From Pomphorhynchus laevis (Eukaryota > Acanthocephala > Palaeacanthocephala > Echinorhynchida > Pomphorhynchidae), in NCBI GenBank assembly GCA_012934845.2, contig WNNJ02000107.1:124001-188000 (forward strand): a stretch of DNA of 64,000 nucleotides, read 5' to 3'. The first letter of the stretch is position 1, and each line of letters begins with the position of its first letter. Positions 36,101 to 47,231 of the stretch are shown piece by piece. The notes under the pieces are model-generated. The model worked only from the letters and a program-made list of their open reading frames with translations. It did not search any database and was not told the origin of the DNA. The translations under genes and the position numbers were made by a program.

Positions 36101-39100
36101 TTATTATACTTAAAGTCATTATCTGACTAGAGATCAAACCTTGTTTGTAGTTGGCTACATTTTTGTCGAGAATATCAAAAGAGTTTCTGCTTTACAACAA
36201 AATTATTTTGGTAGACGGTTTAGAATTATTCATCATGTGAAGCTAACGATACTTAGTTCAAGCCTGTACCTGATAAATTCTGCACATTTTTTGTCAATTA
36301 AAAAATGAATTTATTGTGATCTTGTCGTAATGCCCTATTGTATCATGTCGAGAAAAATTCATACTCACGATCTAAGAGCATAGGGCGGCTATTAACGATT
36401 ATATCAAGATAACATTTACTGTAATTTAATTAGTAATTATTAATTATCACATAATTAATAATTTATAATTTACCAGGTACTTCCGTTTGAGTAAGCCATT
36501 TGCAATGTAAATGCAAATTACTAGTTTAAGCGTTTTATTATTTAAATGCTAAAGATTTTGTCTTACAAAGTTTTGCTTTCATGGCAAAAACAATGTAAAG
36601 GATTAAGTATCTATAATATAGTGGTTTAAATTGCATATGGGCAACCGGCGGACCTTGGATAGGATCCAGCCTGCTCATCACTTTGATCCGTACCCTCTAA
36701 ATTTTCAACTGATATATCCGGCCCTCTAGATTAGGATAAAAATATGCCATCAAAGTGCCAGAGATTGCCCATCCCTGGTTTAAATTATGATCACTTTGAA
36801 TATAATTATGGGAACACGATTAACAATATGAAAATTAAACAAAATGTAGCTTTATTTAAAGCAAGATAAAACAAATAAGCAAAAATAGCAAAACAACCAG
36901 CTTTCGATTTTACTTTTTAAAGAAGTAAAATAATGGTAATGCGGTGTTTTGCAGGTGCTGATATAGATTTGGCAAAGGTTTAATAAACAAAATAATTAAA
37001 AAAGCAAAATTGTTCCCCTTATTTGATTTTGTTTTACATATCAATTTCAGGTATAGACGAATATACGATGAGGAAAGAGGCGTTCGCTACGCTTGCTCAA
37101 TATGTGGGAATGTTTACAAGTGGAGGAAAAGTCTTAACAAACATTGGAAAGAGAAGCATCGTCTTGAAAACCCGCCACCGTTGGACGCACCAGTGCCAAT
37201 CAAAGATATACCCATTCTAAGTCCTGCTACAGTAAATAGAACAACCAGCAACCATGTCATTGGCAGCTACACTACCCCAGATAATGGTGACAGTGGAATA
37301 GTCAAAAAGGAAGTGGTTGCATCATTACAAAATCACAGCAACGTCGGTATAATCATGGACAGAAATAACGCCGGTAAGATATCATCCTATGATGGAAACC
37401 GTTTAATATCCACGGCAGCGTCGTCGATACCACACCCTGCATTTAATATCGATAATAACAGTGGAAATTACTTGGGTAACAGTCAAATGCGAATGTTTAT
37501 TCAGCGGCCACACATCAACATCAATGGCGGCCAAAAAGAAAACGGCGAAGCATTGTTGAATAAATACAATGGCAACTTTAGCAATCCACAGCCCGCCCCC
37601 TGCAAGTTAAATAATATTGATCGTTCAACTACACCGATTTCTTCTAAAATGCGACGACAAAAACGCGAAAACATTCAGCTACAGTGCGATCTTTCTACTA
37701 CGGAACCTCTTGATTTATCGATCAAATATATTGGTGGAAAATTGGAATGTCAAACCGACGCTTACGTTACGAATGAATTCATAACTGATTCAAAGTCATC
37801 TGAATCTCCAACGTCTTATTCTACTTTTCCAACTCAATCTATAGATATTGGAACAGATGATCCTGATCCAATTAGACAAAACGATATACAATCATATCGA
37901 TCCAAAATAATAATAAGCAATGCTCTCTCAAATTCTCAAAAATATTTCGTTTGTGCCATTTGCTGCATTAAAAGCTCATCGCTAGAAAGTGCGAATGAGC
38001 ATTTCAGCGGTTATCACATTGGTGAGCTTGAAAGAGAAATATCGGGAAAAAGTCCCCCACGGAACACGAACGTAGCGCAACAAAATGAACAATGGAGACT
38101 GAGTGACCCGACCAACCCGCTAAAATGTGTTCGCTGTGATTTTGTCGGTAGATGGCCTACAGAACTTCAAAAGCACGCGGCTAGTCACTCTACAATGAGA
38201 CCATTTAAATGTATGATATGTTCATTAACGTACAAGTGGCGTTGGGATTTGGCCAAGCATTTCGATCGTGCTCATCCAAAGTTTATCAATCCGTACAAGA
38301 AACGTGATAGGGATCACGCCAAAACAGTTATAGAACAAACCAACCAGGATGCCGACTATCGGCGAAGACCTAATAGCCCGAATGATTTTCATGCTCCAGT
38401 ACGAAGAAAGCGAAGAACACGTGATAAAGTTGCTGAAGATAGATTTATACCCGATACGGCGACGACTTCAGTTTACAGTAGTAGCGATATGGAATCAAAC
38501 TCCACAGTTCATGTGGTTGTTGATCAAACTGAAAAGGACCTTTCTATTCTAGAGCCGAAACCGAATAAGGACCGTTCAGGATTTACATGTAATTGGTGTG
38601 ATTACCAGGGACGATGGAGATCGGAACTGTTTCAACACATGCGATGCTATCACGCCAGAGACAAGCCATATCACTGTTCAGCGTGCAATTATTCTTCAAA
38701 CTGGAAATGGGATGTTCAGAAACATGTACGCAAGCAGCATAAAACGAAGACTAGCCAGTCAGCCGATTATTCTATTGATATATCAGATGTGGCCGTTGTT
38801 CCAGCGCCACATGTAATAGAAATTCCGGATAAATTTTTATTCGATTTATCACTAACAGAAGAATATGTAGAATCGTTTATCAAGGACGATAGTTTAAAGA
38901 ACAAGCTTTATAGTCTATTAACAAGATGCGAGAGTATCTATTCTTGTGAACTTTGCCCGCACACTGCCCTTACTCCAGCAGATCATCAAAGACACGTGCT
39001 TATACACGGGGATGTAAAGCCGTACCGTTGTTTTCATTGTGATTACGATAGCAAATGGAAATGTGATGTAAAGAAACATATGATATCCGAAGCACATCAG

Positions 39101-39154
39101 GGATTATTAGTCAAACCACATAAAGTTAAAAAACGGGTTGGTATAAATTATTAA
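27099..39154 (+). CDS. C2H2 zinc-finger transcription factor, predicted 829 aa, four coding exons
   Basis: Exons: 27099-27115, 28797-29067, 35053-35150, 37051-39154. All joins keep phase (2, 0, 2) and the total is 2490 nt. The joined N terminus reads MPSGSRRKQIVPQKLN. SRRKQxxPQ is the NuRD (RBBP4/7)-docking motif of FOG, SALL, BCL11 and ZNF423-type proteins. PLDLS at residues 348-352 is the CtBP-binding motif. Eight C2H2 fingers start at Cys144, 430, 488, 516, 642, 671, 761 and 789. The last six form three pairs, each with a [GR]W..EL finger followed by a [KN]WKWDV-type finger. A nuclear DNA-binding repressor is inferred. I do not recognise the orthologue. The first finger is preceded by a basic stretch GKRKR that could be a nuclear localisation signal. 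Exons 1-3 are small and rest on splice signals, phase and motif. Exon 4 is certain. Confidence 0.82.
27346..27428. repeat. Exact 40-bp tandem duplication in intron 1
   Basis: The phrase CATCAAATTTATTACATCAA continuing through TGAAACTATCGAGAAACTAA occurs twice in direct succession with period 40 and no mismatch seen, implying a recent event. Confidence 0.9.
28010..28222. repeat. Diverged repeat, left copy flanking exon 2
   Basis: Shares with 29650-29865 the order TATTAATTTCTAATTATTTG, a GATTAGCTTTATA...AGCTAATC hairpin, TTTACAATTTGTCACGTGGA and AACACGTCGTT. Copies are direct and diverged. They flank zinc-finger exon 2. Confidence 0.7.
28797..29067 (+). CDS. Zinc-finger gene, exon 2
   Basis: The acceptor CTAATTTAG precedes and the donor GTAAGT follows. 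It encodes RKQIVPQKLN at the start, then a region with a loose ten-residue repeat (NDVKLYSFH, NDINLNSFH, NDVKLNS), and ends EQAAAN. It has no domain beyond the NuRD-type motif at its 5' edge. Confidence 0.7.
29650..29865. repeat. Diverged repeat, right copy flanking exon 2
   Basis: Second copy of the repeat at 28010-28222, with the hairpin GATTAGCTTTATAAGCTAATC and TTTACAATTTGTCACGTGGA. Confidence 0.7.
33125..33400 (-). CDS. Possible minus-strand exon or small ORF inside intron 2, unknown product
   Basis: An open frame of 91 codons on the minus strand lies in a stretch less AT-rich than its surroundings. The product is basic and hydrophilic (LYHWHKGRGRFYRRP, then RTTMRKSKNDTEELQRYNL). It has no Met near the start. 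A donor-like TTTCT|GTAAGA occurs at about 33145. No family is recognised. It could be an exon of an antisense gene, a pseudogene piece or chance. Confidence 0.25.
   Translation of the reverse strand, partial: STNNVITKQEIYRTKVKSKLYHWHKGRGRFYRRPTCGKNSRYLREPSYNDDNFYESSRTTMRKSKNDTEELQRYNLRDQLESGRFCKRKEM
34020..34670. repeat. Direct repeat pair in intron 2
   Basis: Blocks at about 34020-34260 and 34497-34670 share TTGTCGAGCTC(G/A)ATAAA, CTATATCAATCATGTATATGA and CGTTCATCAATTGTAT(T/C)GCTTAGT, spaced about 477 bp. A third partial copy lies at about 33931. Confidence 0.65.
35053..35150 (+). CDS. Zinc-finger gene, exon 3
   Basis: Ends CCAGCGAA with donor GTAAGT. Joined to exon 4 it reads GKRKRQYNVEVDPAKYRRIY without a break. 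The 5' boundary is less certain: the acceptor CTATTTAAAG at 35052 keeps phase 0 with exon 2, and an alternative AG three bases later would too. Confidence 0.72.
36632..36777. mobile_element. Non-autonomous hAT MITE, 146 bp, in intron 3
   Basis: An 8-bp direct repeat GTTTAAAT (36624-36631 and 36778-36785) fits the hAT pattern nTnnnnAn. The right end, reverse-complemented, reads CAGGGATGGGCAATCTCTGG, a common hAT terminus. The left end TGCATATGGGCAACC shares the ATGGGCAA core. No coding capacity. Confidence 0.85.
37051..39154 (+). CDS. Zinc-finger gene, exon 4 (701 codons; all eight C2H2 fingers)
   Basis: The acceptor ATCAATTTCAG precedes 37051. The frame is open to the stop at 39152-39154. 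Finger 1 is CSICGNVYKWRKSLNKHWKE plus KH. Linkers HSTMRPF, HARDKPY and HGDVKPY join each finger pair in the manner of the TGEKP linker. The last finger has H-x5-H spacing. The exon carries PLDLS at 37706-37720. Confidence 0.95.
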
Positions 39155-40923
39155 AAGTTATTATTTATAAAAAATATAAAAATGAGATCTAAAATTATAG
39201 AATAATTTTGAATAATGTAATAGGCACTTAAACTCGTACAAATAATGATAGCCGATGATATGAACCATAAAATTGGTATTATAATATTATATATTAATAT
39301 AATATATTATATAATATAATATTTAATATAATATTATATTTTTAATCGGTTAAATTTGCTTAATCTAAAACAAAATTTAAAATTTAAAATTATTGATGCC
39401 TGTTGAAAAATGTTTTGTAAAACATGCTTTTAAAAATTTATCCATAATTTTGTAATTTATCAATGTGCTTAATGTTTCTCTACTTATAAATGCGTAGATA
39501 CTGATGTCATATAATCTGTTTAATGAATCAAGCTACAATAAGATATATATATGCATATAATCATATTTATTATTTACTATTTCATATTTATATTCATATT
39601 AGGTGTTTTTAATCATACGTTTAAATTTATTCAAAGTATTTTATTTTTAATTATGTTCACGTTTGCCACATACACGCGACTTGTTATCGATAGTATCTTG
39701 TAATTACCGTACAAATTACCGATTTATTTTCAGTCATTTAATGGAATAATAAATACAAAATTTGGTAAAATTTAAAAAATATTAAGCAGCAAACTTACAA
39801 TTTGACTTTCAACGATTTCTCAAGGATTACTGGAACGTTTTGAAGTAGAATAACGTCAGTTTCGCATAAATATACAAACTAAATTATATAATATATAATC
39901 TGGCTATACCATAAAATTAATAGTAATTTTATATAAAGTCTATCGCTTTAATTTTATCCAATGCTATTACTTTTTACATGTTTACAGTAAAAACAATAAT
40001 TATAATCATAATTTTAAATATTAATTTTAAATATTAATTTTAAATATTAATTAATTTTTAATATTAAATATTAAATCTTAATTCAAATTATTTATCATTA
40101 TTTAGCATTATTTTTAATTTTATTTGTATAAATAACAATTCTAAGGTAAATGGTAAGAAATAGCTTACCATTCATCCTACCACCATAGCTTACCATTTGG
40201 TTTGTTTATTACTAAAAATATTTTTTAAAATAAAATTGACATAAATAGCTGCTTTTATTTTTGTTCTTTTATCCTTTTATTCATTTTGGTTTTTTTTATT
40301 ACAAGTAATTTTTTTGGTTTTGTTCAATAAAATTCAATGCATTTTTGATTGGTTTTGGCATTTTATTCGTTGTTTTCCTCTCGTATTATTTTGTCAATTT
40401 TTATGTGATCAGATCAATTAACTACTGAGTCTACCTATTTTGTTCTATAAAAAAGAAAATTCATAAATAAAATAAATATATTAATCTTAGGATTTTCTAT
40501 AATTCAGATGTTTATAAAGTAGCATTGCCTAACACTCAATTTTTATGTGTGGATTTATAGATAGTTATCGGAAATATTAGAAATAAATATTTACAGTTTT
40601 CCTTATTAATTGGAATATCCATTTATTAGTACTTTCTTATACTTTGCTCCCTCTTTACGCTTGTTGTTTAATAAATTTTATCTACTTTGGATTTATTTTC
40701 ACATTATAATTTCATTTAATTTCTAATTCAGGATTTTTTCATTAAGGGTAATATAAAAATATTAATAATAATATTAATAATATATTAATAATATTATATT
40801 AATATTATTAATATTAATTATTATATTAATATATTATTAATATATTAATAATATATTATTAAAAAAATATTAATTCAACATTAATATTGTATTAATATTA
40901 ATACAATATTACTTTGTATTACT
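39155..40923. other. 3' flank of the zinc-finger gene
   Basis: Very AT-rich. AATAAA-like signals occur (for example ATAATAAATACAAA near 39746), but the poly(A) site cannot be placed. TA-rich imperfect palindromes occupy 39270-39340 and 40755-40870. Confidence 0.45.
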
Positions 40924-41022
40924 AACTGTTTTCAATCTAATTTCGATATCAAATGGAAATGTAATGTGGAGGAACACATGATATCCAAGCACATGGTGAA
41001 TAATAATTCGTGGCTCTTTTGA
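40924..41022 (+). pseudogene. Relic copy of the last zinc finger
   Basis: The frame reads NCFQSNFDIKWKCNVEEHM then ISKHMV and stops. It aligns with finger 8 of the upstream gene (CFHCDYDSKWKCDVKKHMIS). The second zinc-binding Cys is Ser, and no splice acceptor or rest of the protein is visible nearby. DNA identity around AAATGGAAATGT and CACATGATATCC is clear. Best read as a decayed partial duplication. Confidence 0.75.
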
Positions 41023-42159
41023 ATATGGTTCTTTTAAACTAAGGTTGATTTTAAAGCCAAAATATAATTATTTTATCCTATTATTTATTTTGATTTTTCG
41101 TTACTTGTTCTTTTTTCGCTCTTAATTTAGCAAATTCATTGTATTTTTGATTTATTTAAATATTACTCGTTTTTTTCTTGTTTTTGTTAAACCATATGAT
41201 GCACAACATTAAACAAAGTTGATTACATCCTTTTAAATGGTCGATCCCATGTATTGAAAAACAACGGAGCAGCTGTTAAACAATTCAGGCTTTTGAAAAC
41301 TTATTTTTGTTATGAGAATTCTGTTTTATATTTTCGCCTCAAAAATTTTAATTTTAATAAAATTAAATTAAAGATTAAAAAACAAAAGACTTATTTTAAT
41401 TGTCAATTTTAAAAGTCAATTATATCAAAATTGACTTTTCTTAAATTTAAATTTTTAATTCAACTTGATTTAAATTATATAAAATATTATATGACAATTA
41501 TTTATTATTTATAATTATTAAATTTTGATTTAGCATTATTTTTTAATTTTATGATTATATTATATACGTAGACTCGGTTATTTGATTATATATAATATAT
41601 TTAATATAATAATATATAATTAATATAATATAATATTTAATATTTTTTGTAATTCCATATTATGAAAAAATAAATTAAAATATAATAATGAGCTGCTTAT
41701 GAATTTATTTTTTGCAAAATAAATTTATTTTATTTATTTTTATGCAAAAATATTAAGGTATTTGTGGGGTTTAATAAAAATTATTTAATAGAATTTAAAT
41801 TTTTATTTGTAAATTAACAAAAGTTATTAATTTTAGCCTTCAAATTTTGATTTGTATCAGTTCTCTTAGTTTATAAAATGATATAACTTAAAATAAAAAT
41901 AAATAATAAATTAAAAATAAATAAAATAAATCAAAAAATAAAAAATATTTAAATAAATAATTAATTTTTGTATATCCCCTATACAAAATAGGAGAAAATA
42001 CTATCCCTAGTCTAGTATTTCTTATAAATACTAAACTCAGTTAGCTGATCTAATTCTATAAGTTGATTTATATTTTATATAAATTATATAAAATCTTATA
42101 TCAATTATTAAATTTTATTTATCATTATTTTTAATTTATAAATAATACAAAATTCGTGG
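41023..42159. other. AT-rich DNA with a partial R1 repeat
   Basis: The 3' half of repeat family R1 is visible at 41480-41590 (TATATACGTAGACTCGGTTA). No gene. Confidence 0.45.
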
Positions 42160-43105
42160 ACTCAATTAATTGATCTGATTTTAATGTTCATTTTTAGTAT
42201 ATATGACCGTAAAATGCTTTTGTATGACCGTAAAATGCTTTTGCGATTAAGAAGTATCTAATCACAAATCCACATAGTACTAATATAAACCCACATATCA
42301 CGAATCCGCATAGTACTAGCTTTCTTCCAGCTCTCTTTTTCGATTATCAAATTGAACTGGATTAGATAAATTATTCATTGTTCATAAGCTGCTCTGATTT
42401 ATTTATTATTTATAATTAATTATCTTTATTTTTAATTTATTTATAGTACAAAATACATACACTCAGTTTGCTGGTATAATTAGTTTGAAGAAGTTTTTTT
42501 CAAGTTTCCCAAAGATTTATTAAAATATCTATTATCAGAACCATTTCTTCATAATATCAGAAACATTTCTTCATTTCTTCAACAGATACCAGGTCGAATA
42601 CTCTGTCCCACCTGGTATCTTAATATAACTTAGGGTATCTAAGTTATTTTATTAATAATAAATTAATTTTTAATTCATAAAAAGTAAAATTTTATATTTA
42701 ATTACGTTATCACCTGATCTGATTTTCATGTTCATTTTCAGAATAACAACTTAATTGTGTATTATAATCATTATATTATAAATTATTATGAATAATTATT
42801 ATTTATAAATAATTATAAATATTTATAATTATTTTGTAATTTATTATTATTTGGCATTGTTGTTCAAGTTATAGATAGTATAAAATACGTAGCCTCAGTT
42901 GATCTGATTTTAATTTTCATTATTATAATAACAGCTTAATTGTGTGTTAATTTGACGTTTTGCATGACGATAAAATGCTTTTGCGATCATAAAGTATCAC
43001 GAAACCGCAAAGTACTAGCTTTCTTCCAGCTCTCTTTTTCAATTATCAAATCGAACTGGATTAGATAAATTGTTCATTGTTAATCAGCTGATCTGATTTT
43101 AGAAA
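42160..43105. repeat. Cluster of interspersed repeats (R1 3' halves and a second family, R2)
   Basis: Family R2 carries AAAATGCTTTTGCGAT, AGTACTAGCTTTCTTCCAGC and TCTCTTTTTC. Copies are at about 42215-42410, 42960-43100 and 45100-45220. R1 ends (ACTCA...CTGATCTGATTTT) precede each R2 copy, suggesting they form one longer composite element. Confidence 0.6.
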
Positions 43106-43843
43106 TAAAACGTTTTTGGATATACATAATACTTAATTCTATTTAATCAGTTTTTTTTTCAGTAAATCATTTAACTGCTTTCACTGAGATTTTACTGCTA
43201 ATTTTGAGGTCGAATTCCATTAAAATATTGATCATCAACAAAAAGTTAAATATAATCTGATAGAATTACATTCATGTACGAACTTATATTACTTTTAAAA
43301 GCTATTACTTTTACTCACACGAGAACAGTTCTCGCATGGGTCAAATGACTTTTGAAACTGATATAAATATAATATTGCATAGATTAAAATAATTAAGTTT
43401 AAATATAAAATTAAGGTCAAATTTTGTTTAAAAAGTGCTTGCTGATCTTCGTTTTGCACTCTGTGGATACATTAATAAATTGGGGGCTCGTATATCCAAA
43501 TTATTAGCATTAAATTGAAACAAATTTAGTGCATGACCTAATTTTGCAAATGCGGTCAATCTCTATGTATGCATATTTAGTTTTCCAGAATTCAAATAAC
43601 ATTTGAATTCGCAAATATTTGTTCATTTATATATAGAAACCATTTGCTTAGTATCTTGCGAGATCGATGCTCCTTTCATAGAAGAAAATCGTTCAATGAT
43701 TGTCGCTAAATCATGTCGCTTCATGAGATAAGCGAGTTTTTTTTATTACAATAAGACATTTTTATATCTTTGTTAATAATTAATTATCCGATTGTTCATC
43801 TTTGAAGCCGTATTTTTCTATTTATATTGCCAATATTTTTTAG

Positions 43844-45759
43844 AGATTAACAGATAACCAATCAGAGGACTACCTTACCGAATCGAGCTTTTCTACAACG
43901 GAAGATTTTGACGACAGTTTTGATGACCTTGATAAGATGGGAAAGCAGCATTTAGGAGAAGATCTGAAAGGCCAAATTAGACATGATCCTAACAATAATA
44001 TTAGCAGCGATAGCGAGGCGGATGGATTTCGCGATTGTGATAATAATAGTTGTTCTGGTGTTCATCAGCGTGTAACTCAAACGGCTGTGGAAAGTAACTA
44101 TCAGACAACGAAAGCATTGCCACAAGTGGATCTTTCTAGTGTGATGGTAAGACTAACGAATATTGATCAAGAACTTGCGCAATTAGATACTAATCGCTGG
44201 TCACCGCTGGATCCTAATTGGATGCATGAAAATGAAGGGGTATGCGTTTTCAAATACAATTAAGTGCTCAGTTAGGGTCTAATTACGATGAATCTAAGTA
44301 AAAATTAAGTTCATTCTCAAAATATAAAGATAAATATGATCTTCTAAATTTTGCTTATATTTCTTGTGAGACAAGGATAATGTAGGTCAATTAAAATATA
44401 CAACGAATATGTGAATTTTATTTGATTTAAATATTTTTATAATATAAATATATTCTTATTCGTAGTTTTGTTACATTTATAGTAACGAAGAAACGTGTGA
44501 AAAACAGTTATATTTTAAAGATTTGAAATTATCGAAAGCTTTTATTTGTAATTATGGAATTATTAAAAGCATTGAACATTCTTGAAGTTCAATGAGGAAT
44601 AGATACCGAAACTAAATAGCATAGAAGTTCCTCCTGGTGACGTTTATTCTTTATTCTTATACACTTTCTATTATTTATTAGTCAATTGATAAAAATTGAC
44701 TTTCATTTTAGATTTCAGTTTTAAATTTTAACTAGATATAAGTAATATGAAATCTTATGTAAAATAATTAAATTATTTATGATTTATAATTTAATTATTT
44801 TATTTCTATTTTTTATTTTTAATCTATAAATAATATAAAATACGTAGACTCAGTTATCTAATCGGTTTATTTGTCGATAATAATAGGGACCGAATATCAT
44901 AGTAGTTCCTCATGATGACCTATGATCTTTATTCTTATACATTGTTTATTATTTATTAGTCAATTCATAAAAATTGACTTTTAATTTAAATTTCAATTTC
45001 AAATTTTAAGTTAATTTGAGTTATATTTAATCTTATATTGTATAAAATACGTAGACTCAGTTATCTGATCTGATTAATTTATCGTTTCGCATGACTGTAA
45101 AATGCTTTTGCGATTATTAAGTATCTAATCACAAATCCACATAGTACTTATACAAATCCACATATCACGAATCCGCATATTACTAGCTTTCTTCCGGCTC
45201 TCTTTTTCATAATTAGATTTATTTCAAATTAATTAATTTTTGTTGTATAAAATCGTTTGCTTAAAATAAACGCTTAAAACATTTAAAATAAAAAGGATTT
45301 GCTCAAGCTAGGATTTAAACTCTACGCTCTAAGTAAACGTTTTCAGGCTTTTACTGAGCCACTCCATTAATAATTTTCTAACACATAATTGAGATTTAAA
45401 GCTGAACTTTATAGAGCCGTGTTAAACTTTATTAGGAAAAATTGTTTTTGCATATTCGCTGAACTATTAAGCCAGAAATAACCGGCTTTAACTTATGCTT
45501 TTTGTTTTAGAAAAAGTACGTTTGTATTGTGTGCAATCAATATAAAGCCCCCATTTTTGCCATGTACAATCATTTTATTACTGAACACGACAAAGACGAT
45601 AAATTCGAAAGTTGTATATGGAAATGCCCAATGTGCCCAGATAATTTCGACAATTTTTATGAAGTAATTTTTCACGCCAGAAATCACCCAAATCTAAAGC
45701 TTGTTGAAGACGAATATATGTACACTAACCTAGGTGTTTGGAATGATTATAGTGGATAG
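43844..45759 (+). CDS. Two-finger C2H2 gene, last two exons (partial; start not found)
   Basis: Exon 43844-44239 follows the acceptor ATATTTTTTAG and ends GAAGGG|GTATGC. Exon 45511-45759 follows TTTGTTTTAG and ends with a stop. The join keeps phase 0 and gives 214 residues. The first exon is acidic (TTEDFDDSFDDLDK). The second holds two C2H2 fingers: CIVC-x12-HFITEH and CPMC-x12-HARNH. Poly(A) signals AATAAA lie at 45939-45948. Upstream exons are not seen. It may be a separate gene or an alternative 3' end of the 829-aa zinc-finger gene. Confidence 0.72.
44620..45225 (+). repeat. R1 copies and an R2 copy in the intron of the two-finger gene
   Basis: R1-like copies at 44620-44860 and 44880-45080 (GCATAGAAGTTCCTCCTGGT; CATAGTAGTTCCTCATGATG), each ending in ACTCAGTTATCTGATC, followed by R2 at 45100-45220. 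Confidence 0.65.
45300..45366 (-). ncRNA. Degenerate tRNA-like sequence
   Basis: On the minus strand GTGGCTCAGTAAAAGCC resembles an A box and AGTTTAAATCCT a weak B box. The arms do not give a clean cloverleaf. Possibly a decayed tRNA or SINE head. Confidence 0.25.
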
Positions 45760-46540
45760 TATTTTCATCGTTTGCCTAAATATTTTCGTCAATCATTATC
45801 CCAGAGGAGGTGATGTGCTCCAATTAGCGTGTAGATATGTTTTACTGAGAATATGTTCAAATGAGTTCAACTGAAAATGTGTTTAAACGTTTTCGACTTG
45901 CTCCATATAATTGTATATTTATTGTATTTGCTAGATTTAATAAATAAAATTGATTTGTTTTATTGTTACGTTTTTTGGATTAATATTCCAGTTAACTGTG
46001 TTGTTGATAAAAACGTATTTTTAAGCATTAAAGGAGTCAACATTGAAGTTAACAGCGAGAATTTTTCTTTGTCAAGATTTTCAAAAGTTTACACTTTTCC
46101 ATCAGTTGCTGACGAATAAAGGCAATAAGCATGGAATTGATTATCTGTTAGAGCTTGACAAAATATCCCTTATTATAAATAACGAATACAATTAAAAATT
46201 ATTGTGAACGAGTAAATTAAATAAAAATAAAAATAAAAATTAAATTAAAATTAATTCATTAATTTTAAAATTAAAACAACGATCGTTTGCACTTTTTAAT
46301 AACTAAATAACTTTTTTATTGTCATCCACAGATGACAGAAATTAAATGAAATTAATTAAAATAGAAATTAATTAAAAGAGAAATTAAATGACAGAAATTT
46401 TTAAAATTAAAATTTTAATTAATTTTAAAATTAAAATTTTAATTAATTTTAAATTGAAATTATAATTAATTATAACTAAAATTAGAATTTAAATTTAAAA
46501 TCATCAAATGGAACGAAAGAATAGCCTATCAACCATAATG

Positions 46541-47183
46541 TTATATACTTGTGTTATGCTTTGTCTGTTACAAAGTAACAAATTTAAAACATTACGAAAC
46601 AACAAATTTAAATAGCCCAGAGAATAGATGCAAAACGCAAATTAAAAAGATGACTGCATAAATCGAGTGCAAAAGTAGGAAAAGCCCTGTATCGAATATT
46701 ATCCAGATGCTTAAGAAAATAACATTTTTAGCTTTTGCTATATGATAATATATTTAATAACCAATTCTCAATAAATTTAAAATTACAAATGAAATTACTG
46801 TAATTTTTTGCCTTGTAAATCATTTTTTATAATCTTAGAATCTACCTTAAGTAAACTGAACTTCGATAAGAGAAATCATTGTTTATAACTTAATTGTTAA
46901 CATAATACATAGTTTAATATTACTATATTTATATTATTTAATATATAACATTTTTGTTATGCTTTGTTTGATACAAAATAGCAAATTTAAAGCATTAAAA
47001 AAAAACAAATTTAAGTGAAGATGCAAAACGAAAAGTAAAAAGGTGACTATAGAAATCGAATGCAAAAATTGGAAAAACTCTGTATCGAATATTATCCAGA
47101 TTCTTAAGAAAATACTATTTTATCTTTTGCTATATGACAATAGATTTAATAATTAATTCACAATAAATTTAAAATTACAAATG
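46541..47183. repeat. Direct duplication of ~245 bp
   Basis: Copies 46541-46792 and 46942-47183 share GTTATGCTTTGT, TGTATCGAATATTATCCAGA, CTTTTGCTATATGA and the common end AATTTAAAATTACAAATGA. Confidence 0.75.
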
Positions 47184-47231
47184 ATGAAGGAAGGAGCGAT
47201 AGCACGCGTGCTATCGCTCCTTCCTTCATCA
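47182..47231. repeat. Perfect 50-bp palindrome
   Basis: Each 25-base half, beginning TGATGAAGGAAGGAGCGATA, is the exact reverse complement of the other with no spacer. The centre is ACGCGT. It begins where the second copy of the 245-bp duplication ends. It is far more GC-rich than its surroundings. Confidence 0.95.

Noticed and set aside
45877-46119. 80-codon ORF after the two-finger gene
   Set aside because: It begins just after the stop and spans the AATAAA signals at 45939-45948; composition is that of a 3' untranslated region.
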